Shown here in pieces: positions 25,698-35,160 of a stretch of 64,000 bases of DNA. Made by a program: the position numbers and the translations under genes. Position 1 is the stretch's first letter, and the number at the start of each line of letters is the position of its first letter. Below the pieces are notes generated by a model. It saw only the letters and a list, made by a program, of their open reading frames with translations, was not told the DNA's origin and did no database searches. Source of the stretch: Xanthobacteraceae bacterium (GTDB lineage: Bacteria; Pseudomonadota; Alphaproteobacteria; Rhizobiales; Xanthobacteraceae); assembly GCA_024508855.1 (NCBI GenBank), contig JANINJ010000087.1, forward strand, positions 1-64,000, written 5' to 3'.

Positions 25698-28081
25698 CGC
25701 CAGGGATGCAGACTGCGGGCCTGTCGCCGTTGGATCGCCCGAATTCGTATATCGGCAAGGCGGTGCCGCGCCCCAATCTGGAGCGTCTGCTGGAAGGTCG
25801 CGGGCAGTACGTTAGCGACATCACGCTGCCGCGCATGGTGCACGCCGTCTTCGTGCGCTCGCCTCATGCGCATGCAAGGATCGTCGGCATCGACGTCACT
25901 GAAGCCAAGACGATGTCCGGCGTGATCGCCGTGGTGACGGGCGCCGAATTGGCGAAAGTCATCACGCCCTGGGTCGGCGTGTTGTCGCATCTGAAGGGAT
26001 TGAAATCGGCACCGCAACACGCGATCGCAGTCGATCGGGCATGCTGGCAAGGTGAGGCCGTTGCGGCCGTTTTGGCTACTAGCCGGGCGCTGGCAGAGGA
26101 CGCTGCAGAGCATGTTGTCGTCGAGTACGAGCCGCTGCCGGTTGTAACGAACGTGCGCACGGCGCTCGATCCCGCGACGCCGATCATTCATGCCGAACTC
26201 GGCGACAATCTCGCATTTGAGCGCAAGATCGACGCCGGCGCCGTCGACGACGCGTTCAAGCGCTCCGACAAGATCGTCGACGTAGAATTCATATTCGGTC
26301 GCCATACCGGCGTGACGCTAGAACCGCGCTCCATCGTTGCGGACTGGGCGCCCGGCGATCGACGCATGACGGTGTATCTTGGCAACCAGGCGCCTCATAT
26401 GGTGCAAAACATCGTTGCCAAGCATCTGGATCTCGAGGAAGCGCAGGTTCGAGTTCTCTGCAAGGATGTTGGCGGGTCGTTCGGGGTCAAAGTACATATC
26501 TATGCGGACGAGATGGCGACCTGCGCACTGTCGAAGCTGCTGCGCCGTCCAGTGAAGTTCGTTGCTGATCGCGTCGAGAGCTTCAATACCGATATCCATG
26601 CGCGGGACCACATTTGCCGCGGCCGGATCGGTGTGAGCCATGACGGCACGATCAACGTGTTCGAGATCGACGATCTCACCGGGGTTGGACCGTATTCGAT
26701 GTATCCGCGCACGAGTGCGGTCGAGGCCAATCAAGTCATCATTCTAATCGGCGGCCCCTATACGACGCCGAACTATAGAGGCCGGACACGCGTCGTTTTC
26801 CAGAACAAGAATGTGATGTCCCAGTATCGCGGCGTCGGTCACCCGATCGCCTGCTCCATCACGGAAGGTCTGGTCGATCTCGCGGCCCAGGCCATCGGTA
26901 TGGATCCGGTGGAGATACGCCGCCGCAATATGGTCCGGGACGATGCATACCCGTGCGATTCTCCGACCGGCCTGAAATTCGAGGCGCTCTCGCATCACGC
27001 GTCGCTCGACAAGCTGGTTGCGATGATGCGGTACGATGACCTGCGGGCCGAGCAGGTGAAGTTGCGCAAGCAAGGAATCTACCGCGGCATTGGTATCGCC
27101 AGCTTCATTGAGGTGACTAATCCTGGTGCCGCCTTCTACGGCGTCGGAGGTGCACGCATCTCATCGCAAGATGGCGTCGCCGTTCGCCTCGATGCGGCCG
27201 GGACGGTGATCTGCCAGACTAGTGTCACCGAACAGGGGCAGGGTTCGGAATCGATGACGGCGCAGATCGTCGCGAGTGCGATTGGCGTGTCGATGGAAAA
27301 GGTGCGCGTGATCCTCGGTGACACGGACAATACGCCTTATGGCGGCGGCACCTGGGCCTCACGCGGAACCGGCATTGCGGGGGAAGCTGCGCTTCAGGCG
27401 GCCAAGGTGCTGCGCGGTAACATCCTCGCAACGGCTGCTGCGATCCTCCAGGGCAAGCCGGATGATTTCGATATTGTCGATGGAATGATCGTCGACGCCC
27501 ACGGGCAGCAACGTATCGAATTGAACGAGCTTACTCGCATCGCCTATTTTCGGCCGGATACTTTGCCGCCCGGCTTCCAGCCCGAACTGATGGCCACGCG
27601 TCATTACGTTCCGCGTCAGTATCCCTTTGCCTTCACCAACGGCGTTCAGGCCTCGTGGCTGGAGGTCGATGTGATCACAGGGAAAGTCAAATTATTGAAG
27701 CACTGGGTGGTCGAGGATTGTGGAACGATCATCAACCCGCAGCTCGTCGATGAGCAGATTAGAGGTGGTGTCGTGCAAGGATTGGGGGCGGCGTTGTTCG
27801 AACACTGCATCTATGACGAGACCGGTCAGCTCACCAACGCCAATATGGCGGACTATCTCGTGCCGATGGCGACCGAGATGCCCGACATCGAGGTCGGGCA
27901 TCAGATTTCGCCGACGTTGGAGTCCGAACTCGGCGCGAAAGGGGCCGGGGAGGCTGGCGCAGCGGGTGCGGCGGCCTGCGTGTCGAATGCCGTCAACGAC
28001 GCGCTGTCGCCATTCGGAGTTACGATTACCGAAATTCCGCTGACACCAAGACTCATTCTGACCGCACTCGGCCGGATTTGA
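25694..28081 (+). CDS. Molybdenum hydroxylase large subunit (CoxL-like, non-CO), cluster A
   Basis: The 795-residue molybdopterin subunit has GRGQYVSDITLP and [12 protein letters not shown] at the N terminus, GGSFGVKVH, EQGQGSESMTAQI, and the C-terminal GAKGAGEAGAAG with the catalytic glutamate. The active-site loop near residue 378 reads QYRGVGHP in place of the CO-enzyme AYRCSFR, so no copper-binding cysteine is present. Such enzymes hydroxylate an electron-poor carbon, often next to nitrogen in N-heteroaromatics. It is followed after 58 bases by the ABC importer genes. Confidence 0.9.
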   Translation: MTPGMQTAGLSPLDRPNSYIGKAVPRPNLERLLEGRGQYVSDITLPRMVHAVFVRSPHAHARIVGIDVTEAKTMSGVIAVVTGAELAKVITPWVGVLSHLKGLKSAPQHAIAVDRACWQGEAVAAVLATSRALAEDAAEHVVVEYEPLPVVTNVRTALDPATPIIHAELGDNLAFERKIDAGAVDDAFKRSDKIVDVEFIFGRHTGVTLEPRSIVADWAPGDRRMTVYLGNQAPHMVQNIVAKHLDLEEAQVRVLCKDVGGSFGVKVHIYADEMATCALSKLLRRPVKFVADRVESFNTDIHARDHICRGRIGVSHDGTINVFEIDDLTGVGPYSMYPRTSAVEANQVIILIGGPYTTPNYRGRTRVVFQNKNVMSQYRGVGHPIACSITEGLVDLAAQAIGMDPVEIRRRNMVRDDAYPCDSPTGLKFEALSHHASLDKLVAMMRYDDLRAEQVKLRKQGIYRGIGIASFIEVTNPGAAFYGVGGARISSQDGVAVRLDAAGTVICQTSVTEQGQGSESMTAQIVASAIGVSMEKVRVILGDTDNTPYGGGTWASRGTGIAGEAALQAAKVLRGNILATAAAILQGKPDDFDIVDGMIVDAHGQQRIELNELTRIAYFRPDTLPPGFQPELMATRHYVPRQYPFAFTNGVQASWLEVDVITGKVKLLKHWVVEDCGTIINPQLVDEQIRGGVVQGLGAALFEHCIYDETGQLTNANMADYLVPMATEMPDIEVGHQISPTLESELGAKGAGEAGAAGAAACVSNAVNDALSPFGVTITEIPLTPRLILTALGRI

Positions 28082-28139
28082 GGAAGGGTGAGAACGACCG
28101 TCTCATTACAATAAAACACGATCACTTAGGGAGGAGCGT

Positions 28140-29393
28140 ATGACCAAGAAAACCAGGGGTTCAAAATTCATCACACGGCGGCGTCTTTTGACGACGGTTG
28201 GAACGGGAGCCATGCTTGCGGCGTCGCCGTTTCGCATCAATGTCGTCAAAGCAGACGAGCCGACGATCAAGGTTGGCTTTCCAGTCCCGCTGACGGGGCC
28301 CTATGGGACCGAAGCGCAGGATCAGGTTCGCGCCGCGCAAGTCGCGATTGCCGAATTCAACGATGCTGGTGGACTGAATGGCCGAAAGGCGGAGCTGTTG
28401 GTGAGGGACGACAAGCTCAATCCCGGCGAGGCAGCTACCCGTGCGCTGGAATTGATCGAGAAGGACAAGGTAAGTTTCATCGTCGGCAGCCTCTCGGCTT
28501 CCGTACAACTGGCGGTGAACAACGTCACCAAGGAACGCAAGATCATTTACAATTCGATCAGCCAGTCGGACGAGATCAATGAAGCCAAGGACTTCAGCCG
28601 CTACACCTTCCATGAAGCGCTCAATCCCCACCTCACGGCGGGCGCCGTTGGTCGTTACGCTTTTCCGAAGTTCGGCAAGAAGGTTGCATTCCTGACCGCC
28701 GATTATGCCTACGGCCACGAAATGGTGCGTGGCTTCCAGGAGGCCGGCAAGGCCTTCGGGATCGAGACCGTCATTGACGTTCGGCATCCGCTCGGCACCA
28801 GCGATTTCTCGACACTGCTGCCGCGTATCCAGGCGCTGAAGCCTGATATCCTGTGCATCAGCAACTTCGGTCGGGATCAGCAGATTTCGCTGAAGCAGGC
28901 CACCGACTTCGGACTGAAGAAATCGATGAAAATCGTCGCGCCGATCCTGCTCTATACAGGACGCCTCGCGGCGGGCGCTCAGGCGTTCGACGGTGTCATC
29001 GGCGGTACGTCCTATTACTGGGGCATCGAAGACAAGGTTGCCTCCGCAAAGGCATTCAACGATCGCTTCAGGAAGATGCACGATGGCAAGGTGCCATCCG
29101 ACTACGGCGCGATGGGCTATGCGGGAGTCAAGGTTGTCCTCGAGGGCGCCAAGGCAGCAGGAAGCCTCGATTCTGAAAAGGTTATCCCCGCGATCGAGGC
29201 CTTGAAGTATGATTATTACAAGGGCCCCGAATACTATCGCAAATGCGATCACCAGGCCGTGCAATCGGTGCTGATCATCGAATCCAAGTCAAAGCCGGAG
29301 AAGGGTCCCGCCGACGTCTTCAACGTCATCTCGACCGACGAGCCGAGCGAGGCGAACCTGCGTACCTGCGCCGAACTGGGATTCAAGAGCTGA
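28140..29393 (+). CDS. ABC importer substrate-binding protein (LivK/branched-chain type), Tat-exported
   Basis: A 417-residue periplasmic binding protein with a twin-arginine signal (TRRRLLTTVGTGAMLAASP). The mature start is IKVGFPVPLTGPYGTEAQDQVRAA, typical of the leucine/amide-binding (HAAT) family, followed by NDAGGLNGRKAELLVRDDKLNPG and FLTADYAYGHEMVRGFQEAG. It should capture the substrate of the following LivHMGF-like genes. HAAT binding proteins in catabolic clusters commonly bind aromatic acids or amides. GGGAGGAG stands before the ATG. Confidence 0.9.
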   Translation: MTKKTRGSKFITRRRLLTTVGTGAMLAASPFRINVVKADEPTIKVGFPVPLTGPYGTEAQDQVRAAQVAIAEFNDAGGLNGRKAELLVRDDKLNPGEAATRALELIEKDKVSFIVGSLSASVQLAVNNVTKERKIIYNSISQSDEINEAKDFSRYTFHEALNPHLTAGAVGRYAFPKFGKKVAFLTADYAYGHEMVRGFQEAGKAFGIETVIDVRHPLGTSDFSTLLPRIQALKPDILCISNFGRDQQISLKQATDFGLKKSMKIVAPILLYTGRLAAGAQAFDGVIGGTSYYWGIEDKVASAKAFNDRFRKMHDGKVPSDYGAMGYAGVKVVLEGAKAAGSLDSEKVIPAIEALKYDYYKGPEYYRKCDHQAVQSVLIIESKSKPEKGPADVFNVISTDEPSEANLRTCAELGFKS

Positions 29394-29451
29394 TTTTTCG
29401 CATGATTGGCGGTGCGCGGCGGTTGTCGTGCACCGCTTTTGGAGTTTTGTG

Positions 29452-30336
29452 ATGGCTGGTCTGAGCCTCGACCTTATCGCGGTGCAATTATTCGCAGGTC
29501 TCGCGCTCGGCGCGATCTACGTTCTGTTTGCCATCGGTCTATCGCTGATCTTCGGGATGCTGACCGTAGTCAACTTCGCGCACGGCGCCTTTTTCATGGT
29601 GGGGGCCTATGTCGGGCTGTTCGTGCTCATGATGGGCGGCAACTTCTGGCTTGCGCTTGTCGTGGTGCCGCTGGTGGTCGGTGTAATCGGGTTGATCGTC
29701 GAACGTTTTCTCGTGCGTCCGCTTTACGGGCGCGGCATCGATTACCCGCTGCTGCTGACGTTCGGTCTGAGCTACATCATGGTGGAGCTGATCCGGATTG
29801 CGTTCGGCACGACCGGCTATCCGTTTGACACGCCCGAATTGCTGCAAGGCGCAGTCGATATCGGTATCGGCTATTTCCCGCTTTATCGGCTGTTTGTGCT
29901 CGGCGCTGCGGCGGTTGTCCTGTTAGTGCTCTGGCTATTCCTGGAGAAGACCAGTTATGGACTGATCATTCGTGCCGGCGCGCGTGACCCCCAGATCGTT
30001 CGCGTACTTGGTGTGGATGTCTCGCGGGTGTGGCTGGTCGTATTTGGCGTCGGCACGGGAATCGCTGGTCTCGCTGGCGTTCTTGCGGCGCCGCTGCAGG
30101 GCGTCATCCCCGAAATGGGATCGACAATTCTGGCTGAAGCATTCGTGGTCACGGTGGTCGGCGGCATGGGATCGATCGGCGGCGCCGTCATTGCCGGTCT
30201 TCTAGTCGGCGTTGTTGTGAGTATGACGTCGTTATTCGCGCCAGAGATGGCCAAAGTATCGATTTTCGCGCTGATGGCGATTGTTCTGCTGGTCCGACCG
30301 CAGGGCTTCTTCGGTCGCGCCGGCTTGATGAGTTGA
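29452..30336 (+). CDS. Branched-chain-type ABC importer permease (LivH-like)
   Basis: A 294-residue permease with about eight membrane helices and LivH segments: FAGLALGAIYVLFAIGLSLIFGMLTVVNFAHGAFF (in part), VLGVDVSRVW and VVGGMGSIGGAVIAGLLVG. The start at 29452 is preferred over 29428 because GGAG lies seven bases before it. It forms the inner-membrane channel together with the LivM-like protein. Confidence 0.9.
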   Translation: MAGLSLDLIAVQLFAGLALGAIYVLFAIGLSLIFGMLTVVNFAHGAFFMVGAYVGLFVLMMGGNFWLALVVVPLVVGVIGLIVERFLVRPLYGRGIDYPLLLTFGLSYIMVELIRIAFGTTGYPFDTPELLQGAVDIGIGYFPLYRLFVLGAAAVVLLVLWLFLEKTSYGLIIRAGARDPQIVRVLGVDVSRVWLVVFGVGTGIAGLAGVLAAPLQGVIPEMGSTILAEAFVVTVVGGMGSIGGAVIAGLLVGVVVSMTSLFAPEMAKVSIFALMAIVLLVRPQGFFGRAGLMS

Positions 30337-30338
30337 TC

Positions 30339-31325
30339 ATGAGCGACGTGCCTCAAACGATAGCGGACGCATCTGACCGCTCGAATAGCTTGTTCGATAT
30401 GGCGGTTCGGCACAGGGCCATCCTGGCCAGCGTGTTCTTGCTGATGTTCCCGCTGATTATGCCGTTCAAGGCGCTGGCGGCGAATATTCTGATCTACGGA
30501 CTCTATGCGCTTGGCTTTAATCTGTTGTTTGGGTTCCTCGGCCTGCTGTCATTCGGGCACGCGGCGTTATTTGGCACAGGCGCTTATTTCTGCGGTATCG
30601 CCATCGTCCACTTTGGCTTGCCATGGTATGTCGCGATCTTGATCGGGACTCTCGGCGGTGCTGGAATGGCGGCGATCATCGGCGTGCTCGCCGTCCGCAC
30701 GCGGGGCATCTACTTCGCGATGGTTACGATGGCTCTGGCGCAATGCGTCTACTATCTTTTTTATCAGGCGGAGGGCTGGACCGGTGGTGAGAACGGCCTA
30801 CGTGGCATTAATGTTCGCGTCATCGACATTTTCGGTCTGAAGTTCGACTTTCTTGATCCGTTAACGCGTTACTATGTCATCGCAGCGTTCGTGATCCTCG
30901 CGCTATTCGTACTGTCGCGGATTCTAGCGTCGCCGTTCGGGGCCGTGATCGAGGCGGTGCGTGAGAACGAAGCGCGCGCCCGAGCGTCGGGCTATAACGT
31001 CATGTTGACGCGGCTGCTTACCTTCATTCTGTCGGGCGCTTTCTGTGGTCTCGCCGGCGCGTTGGCTGCGCTTCATCTCTCCATCGTTCCGATAGAAATG
31101 CTGCATTACGAAACCTCCGGCATGGTGGTCATGATGGCGCTGCTCGGTGGCATGGGGACATTCTTCGGGCCGTTCGTCGGTGCGGCGGTGTTCATGCTCC
31201 TGGAAAATCTGGTTTCACTGTGGACCGTGCACTGGCAGCTGATCGTCGGTGCCGTATTCGTGGCTTGCGTGCTGTTCTTCCCAGCCGGAATCTGGGGCAC
31301 CATTTTGAGGAGGATTCACAAGTGA
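30339..31325 (+). CDS. Branched-chain-type ABC importer permease (LivM-like)
   Basis: A 328-residue permease: LIYGLYALGFNLLFGFLGLLSFGHAALFGTGA-type core (in part), TRGIYFAMVTMALAQ, EGWTGGENGLRG and ALLGGMGTFFGPFVGAAVF. The ATG at 30339 follows the LivH stop by two bases; a TTG at 30333 is possible. It pairs with the LivH-like protein. Its stop overlaps the GTG of the next gene. Confidence 0.9.
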   Translation: MSDVPQTIADASDRSNSLFDMAVRHRAILASVFLLMFPLIMPFKALAANILIYGLYALGFNLLFGFLGLLSFGHAALFGTGAYFCGIAIVHFGLPWYVAILIGTLGGAGMAAIIGVLAVRTRGIYFAMVTMALAQCVYYLFYQAEGWTGGENGLRGINVRVIDIFGLKFDFLDPLTRYYVIAAFVILALFVLSRILASPFGAVIEAVRENEARARASGYNVMLTRLLTFILSGAFCGLAGALAALHLSIVPIEMLHYETSGMVVMMALLGGMGTFFGPFVGAAVFMLLENLVSLWTVHWQLIVGAVFVACVLFFPAGIWGTILRRIHK

Positions 31326-32092
31326 ATTCTCAATCTGATGCGGACAACGGTGTGATTCTGCGAACCCACGACGTCAGCAAGACGTTTGGGAAATTTCGCG
31401 CACTGAAGAACATTTCGGCATCGTTTCCGCGCGGCGCCATCACCTCGATCATCGGGCCGAACGGCGCCGGGAAGAGCACGTATTTCAACCTGCTGTCGGG
31501 AGCGTTTCCGCCATCGTCCGGTCGAGTTGAATTCGAGGGGCGGGATGTAACCAATGTGCCGCAGCACAAGTTCGCTCATATGGGGGTGGCGAAATCATTC
31601 CAGATCACAAACGTGTTCCCTCTGTTGAGCACGCGCGAGAACGTGCGGGTGGCTTTGCAGGCGCTGGTGTCTTGCTACGATATCTGGCGGCCACGAGCCA
31701 AGCTGCCGGGTCTCGCCGAGAAAGCCGATGCATTGCTGATGCAAGTTGGAATCTGGCACTGCCGCGATCGCGTTGCCAAGACGTTGGCGCACGGCGAGCA
31801 ACGTGCGCTGGAGATCGGAATGGCTCTGGCCAGCGATCCGCGTCTTCTGCTCCTCGACGAGCCGACGGCCGGCATGAGTCCGGAAGAAACCCGGGTGATG
31901 ATGGACCTGATCGTGAAACTCGCGCGGGAACGCACCGTCATTCTGGTCGAGCACAAGATGAAGCTTGTGATGGGGATCAGCGATCGCGTCCTGGTGCTCC
32001 ATCACGGCGAACTTCTCGTAGATGGCACTCCGTCCGAGGTGCGTCAGGACCAGCAGGTCAAGCGCGTCTATCTGGGCCAGCGGGAGCATTGA
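31322..32092 (+). CDS. ABC importer ATPase (LivG-like)
   Basis: A 256-residue ATPase with Walker A GPNGAGKST, a long LivG-type insertion (FPLLSTRENVRVALQALV), the signature reduced to LAHGEQRALEIGMAL, Walker B LLLLDEPTAGM and H-loop LVEHKM. GTG at 31322 is chosen since it overlaps the LivM stop (GTGA) and keeps the normal N terminus. The ABC signature shows AHGEQ in place of SGGEQ, which is seen in other LivG-type proteins as S/AxGEQ. Confidence 0.9.
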   Translation: MNSQSDADNGVILRTHDVSKTFGKFRALKNISASFPRGAITSIIGPNGAGKSTYFNLLSGAFPPSSGRVEFEGRDVTNVPQHKFAHMGVAKSFQITNVFPLLSTRENVRVALQALVSCYDIWRPRAKLPGLAEKADALLMQVGIWHCRDRVAKTLAHGEQRALEIGMALASDPRLLLLDEPTAGMSPEETRVMMDLIVKLARERTVILVEHKMKLVMGISDRVLVLHHGELLVDGTPSEVRQDQQVKRVYLGQREH

Positions 32093-32094
32093 GG

Positions 32095-32799
32095 ATGCTG
32101 AGGGTCTCCAACCTGAACGCCTGGTATGGTGCGAGCCACGTCCTGCAGGATGTCGTACTCGATGTGAACAAGGGTGAAATTGTCTGTCTGATTGGCCGCA
32201 ACGGCGCCGGCAAGACGACGACACTGAAATCCATTATCGGTCTGCTCGACAAAACCCGTGGTTCCATCGTCTTCAAGGATGAAGAGCTGCTGGGGCAGCC
32301 GGCATATCGTCGTTTTGGTCGTGGTCTTGCTTATGTTCCGGAAGAGCGGCGGATCGTGCAGGGTCTGACGGTGCGGGAAAATCTCAGGCTCGGCCTCGTC
32401 GCGTCGCCATTGAAGGCCCGAGAAGCTGCCTTGATTGACGAGATCGCGACGATCTTTCCACGTCTTGCCGAGCGGCTGGACCAAGAGGCCGTGACCATGT
32501 CTGGAGGCGAGCAGCAAATGCTCGCTATCGCGCGGGCGATGATCGCAAAGCCGGATCTGATCATGCTCGACGAGCCGTCCGAAGGCATCATGCCCGTGTT
32601 AGTGGATGAAATGTTCGACCTGTTCCGCAACATGAAGCAGCAAGGCACAACGATCCTGTTGGTCGAACAGAACGTCGAGCTCGCGCTCGACATCGCCGAT
32701 CGCGCTTATGTGCTCGATCAAGGAGCGGTCGTTCATCATGCGAGCGCGCAGGCGCTGCTTACGGATGACGAAATCAAGGAACGTTACTGCTCAGTGTAA
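32095..32799 (+). CDS. ABC importer ATPase (LivF-like)
   Basis: A 234-residue ATPase: Walker A GRNGAGKTT, RRFGRGLAYVPEERRIVQGLTV, signature MSGGEQQMLAIARAM, Walker B LIMLDEPSEG and H-loop LLVEQNVELA. Completes a five-gene HAAT-type importer directly downstream of the Mo hydroxylase, suggesting that the imported compound is the hydroxylase substrate. ATG 32095 follows the LivG stop by two bases. Confidence 0.92.
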   Translation: MLRVSNLNAWYGASHVLQDVVLDVNKGEIVCLIGRNGAGKTTTLKSIIGLLDKTRGSIVFKDEELLGQPAYRRFGRGLAYVPEERRIVQGLTVRENLRLGLVASPLKAREAALIDEIATIFPRLAERLDQEAVTMSGGEQQMLAIARAMIAKPDLIMLDEPSEGIMPVLVDEMFDLFRNMKQQGTTILLVEQNVELALDIADRAYVLDQGAVVHHASAQALLTDDEIKERYCSV

Positions 32800-32838
32800 T
32801 AGCTTTGAACGTTCTCAAAGCGAAAGCCACGTCTTCAT

Positions 32839-32856
32839 AATTATCACTCGATAAAT
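32839..32856. promoter_or_regulatory. Operator-like palindrome, cluster A motif, site 4
   Basis: AATTATCACTCGATAAAT matches 15 of 18 positions of the perfect palindrome at 16977. It lies 14 bases before the cyclase gene, overlapping the likely leader, and so could block transcription of the cyclase-HisD-SDR run. Confidence 0.6.
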
Positions 32857-32870
32857 AAAAGGAAAGATGC

Positions 32871-33821
32871 ATGAAAGTCAATCGAGCGGCCATATACGAA
32901 GCCGCGAAGAAGCTCTCGAACTGGGGACGGTGGGGTGAGGACGATCAGATCGGAACGTTGAACAACGTTTCGCCCGACGATGTGATCAACGCGGGAAAGC
33001 TGATTCGCAAGGGCAAGGTGTTTTCGCTTGGATTGTCGCTCAAGGAGCCGATCCAGTCGGGTCTGTTCGGGGGGCGCTGGAACCCGATCCATACGATGCT
33101 GGCAACCGGAACGGATGCGGCCGCCGGCAATCAGGACGTGCCGTCGCCGTATCTGCGCTACGCGGACGATGCGATCAACATGCCATGCCAAGCCTCCACG
33201 CAGTGGGATGCACTCTGCCACATCTTCCTCGATGACAAGATGTACAACGGGTTCGACGCTAAGCTGGTCGATGCACGGGGGGCGAGGAAACTCGGTATCG
33301 AGAACGTACGCGACAAGATGGCCGGCCGCGGTGTCTTGCTCGACGTTGCGCGTTTCAAGGGTGTCGCCTCGCTCGACGATGGCTACGCAATCACCAACGC
33401 CGATCTGGATGCCTGCGCCAAACAGCAGGGTGTCGAAATCCGTAAGGGCGATTTCGTGATCGTCCGTACCGGGCAGCAGGAGCGATGTCTGGAAAAGAAG
33501 GACTGGTCAGGCTATGGCGGCGGCGATGCGCCGGGGCTGGCGTTCGAGACTTGTTATTGGATTCGTGAAAAGGATGTCGCGGCGATCTGCACCGACACGT
33601 GGGGCTGCGAGGTTCGGCCCAACGAAACCGATGAGGCCAATCAGCCGTGGCACTGGGTGGTGATTCCCGCGATCGGAATCTCCATGGGCGAGATATTCTA
33701 TCTGAAGGAATTGGCGGCGGATTGCGCGCAAGATAAAATCTATGAGTTCTTCTTCACGGCGCCACCGCTGCATCTGCCAGGTGGAGCCGGTTCGCCGATC
33801 AATCCCATGGCGATTAAGTAA
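32871..33821 (+). CDS. Cyclase family metal-dependent hydrolase (kynurenine formamidase/isatin hydrolase-like)
   Basis: A 316-residue cyclase-superfamily protein. It begins [22 protein letters not shown], the WG..D..G.LN pattern of the PF04199 family, and has [19 protein letters not shown], a metal-binding D-x-H variant of HxxxDxxxH-type sites, and [12 protein letters not shown]. Family members hydrolyse N-formylkynurenine, isatin or cyclic amides and esters using a divalent metal. The ATG follows AAAGGAAAG. Its last codons are nearly duplicated right after the stop. Confidence 0.82.
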   Translation: MKVNRAAIYEAAKKLSNWGRWGEDDQIGTLNNVSPDDVINAGKLIRKGKVFSLGLSLKEPIQSGLFGGRWNPIHTMLATGTDAAAGNQDVPSPYLRYADDAINMPCQASTQWDALCHIFLDDKMYNGFDAKLVDARGARKLGIENVRDKMAGRGVLLDVARFKGVASLDDGYAITNADLDACAKQQGVEIRKGDFVIVRTGQQERCLEKKDWSGYGGGDAPGLAFETCYWIREKDVAAICTDTWGCEVRPNETDEANQPWHWVVIPAIGISMGEIFYLKELAADCAQDKIYEFFFTAPPLHLPGGAGSPINPMAIK

Positions 33822-33839
33822 GTATGGCGATCAAGTAAA
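33807..33839 (+). repeat. Short tandem duplication at the end of the cyclase gene
   Basis: ATGGCGATTAAGTAA (33808-33822, including the stop) is followed immediately by an imperfect copy ATGGCGATCAAGTAA. The second copy also holds an ATG and a stop in the same frame relation. It probably arose by slippage; no function is evident. Confidence 0.6.
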
Positions 33840-33852
33840 CGGGAGGTCGAGC

Positions 33853-35160
33853 ATGGCCAAATATCTCAAGCGCGGCAAGGATGCCGCGCAGCGTGCCGAG
33901 GACGATTCCAAGGTCCGTGCAACCGTCGAGAGCATTCTCGCCGATATCGAAAAGCGGGGCGACGACGCCGTGCGCGACCTCTCGGTCAAGTTCGACCAGT
34001 GGGACCGCAAAGACTATCGCCTGACCGATGCGGAGATCAAGGACTGCCTGTCGCAGTTATCTACGCGCGAACTCGACGATATCAAGTTCGCGCAGGCACA
34101 GGTCCGCAACTTCGCCCAGCATCAGCGTGCCGCACTCAAGGACATCGAGGTGGAAACGCTCCCGGGCGTGGTGCTCGGCCACAAGAATATCCCGGTCAAT
34201 TCCGTCGGCAGTTATGTTCCGGGTGGAAAATACCCGATGGTCGCGTCGGCGCACATGTCGGTCATCACTGCGAAGGTGGCTGGTGTGAGTCGCATCGTGA
34301 CTTGCGCGCCGCCGTTCAAGGGTAAGCCGGCGGCTGCCATCGTCGCCGCCCAACATCTCGGCGGGGCGGACGTGATCTATTGTCTTGGCGGCATTCAAGC
34401 CGTCGGCGCGATGGCGATCGGCACCGAGAGCATCGCGGCGGTGGATATGCTGGTGGGGCCGGGAAATGCCTTCGTTGCCGAAGCCAAGCGTCAGCTGTTT
34501 GGCCGCGTCGGCATCGATCTGTTTGCCGGTCCCACCGAGACGCTTGTCATCGCGGACGAGACCGGCGATGCGGAAATCTGTGCGACCGATCTGCTCGGTC
34601 AGGCCGAGCACGGTCCCAATTCACCCGCCGTCTTTCTGACCAACTCTGAAAAACTGGCGCGCGAAACCGTGGCCGAGGTTGAGCGACTGTTGAAGATACT
34701 GCCGACCGGTGCCATCGCGGCGCAGGCATGGGAAGACTATGGCGAGGTTATCGTCTGCGAGTCCGAGGAGGAAATGGTGAAGGAAGCGGACTTCATTGCT
34801 TCCGAACACGTCCAGGTCATGACGCGCGACCCGGACTATTTCCTGAACAACATGACCAACTATGGAGCCCTGTTCCTCGGCCCGCGAACCAACGTCGCCT
34901 ATGGCGACAAGGTGATCGGCACCAATCATACGCTGCCGACGAAAAAGGCCGCGCGCTATACCGGAGGCCTGTGGGTCGGAAAGTTCTTGAAGACCTGCAC
35001 CTACCAGCGGGTCCTGAGCGACGAGGCGTCGGCAAAAGTCGGCGAATATTGTTCGCGCCTTTGCATGCTGGAAGGGTTCGTCGGTCACGCCGAGCAGGCG
35101 AATATCCGGGTGCGGCGCTACGGTGGCCGTAACATTCCTTACGCGAGCGCCGCTGAATGA
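33853..35160 (+). CDS. Histidinol-dehydrogenase-family NAD-dependent alcohol dehydrogenase (catabolic paralogue)
   Basis: The 435-residue protein has the HisD fold: [70 protein letters not shown] and the metal-binding [11 protein letters not shown]. It ends [20 protein letters not shown]. Catabolic members such as sulfopropanediol dehydrogenase (HpsN) oxidise a primary alcohol to the acid in two steps. The context (cyclase, SDR, importer) argues for catabolism, not histidine synthesis. The start at 33853 follows GGGAGG. The next ATG overlaps its stop by four bases. Confidence 0.85.
   Translation: MAKYLKRGKDAAQRAEDDSKVRATVESILADIEKRGDDAVRDLSVKFDQWDRKDYRLTDAEIKDCLSQLSTRELDDIKFAQAQVRNFAQHQRAALKDIEVETLPGVVLGHKNIPVNSVGSYVPGGKYPMVASAHMSVITAKVAGVSRIVTCAPPFKGKPAAAIVAAQHLGGADVIYCLGGIQAVGAMAIGTESIAAVDMLVGPGNAFVAEAKRQLFGRVGIDLFAGPTETLVIADETGDAEICATDLLGQAEHGPNSPAVFLTNSEKLARETVAEVERLLKILPTGAIAAQAWEDYGEVIVCESEEEMVKEADFIASEHVQVMTRDPDYFLNNMTNYGALFLGPRTNVAYGDKVIGTNHTLPTKKAARYTGGLWVGKFLKTCTYQRVLSDEASAKVGEYCSRLCMLEGFVGHAEQANIRVRRYGGRNIPYASAAE

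Noticed and set aside
25694-28081. Second CO dehydrogenase
   Set aside because: The active-site loop has QYRGVGHP and no cysteine at the copper position, so CO oxidation is not supported.
33853-35160. Biosynthetic hisD
   Set aside because: The neighbours are catabolic and transport genes, and no other his genes are present.
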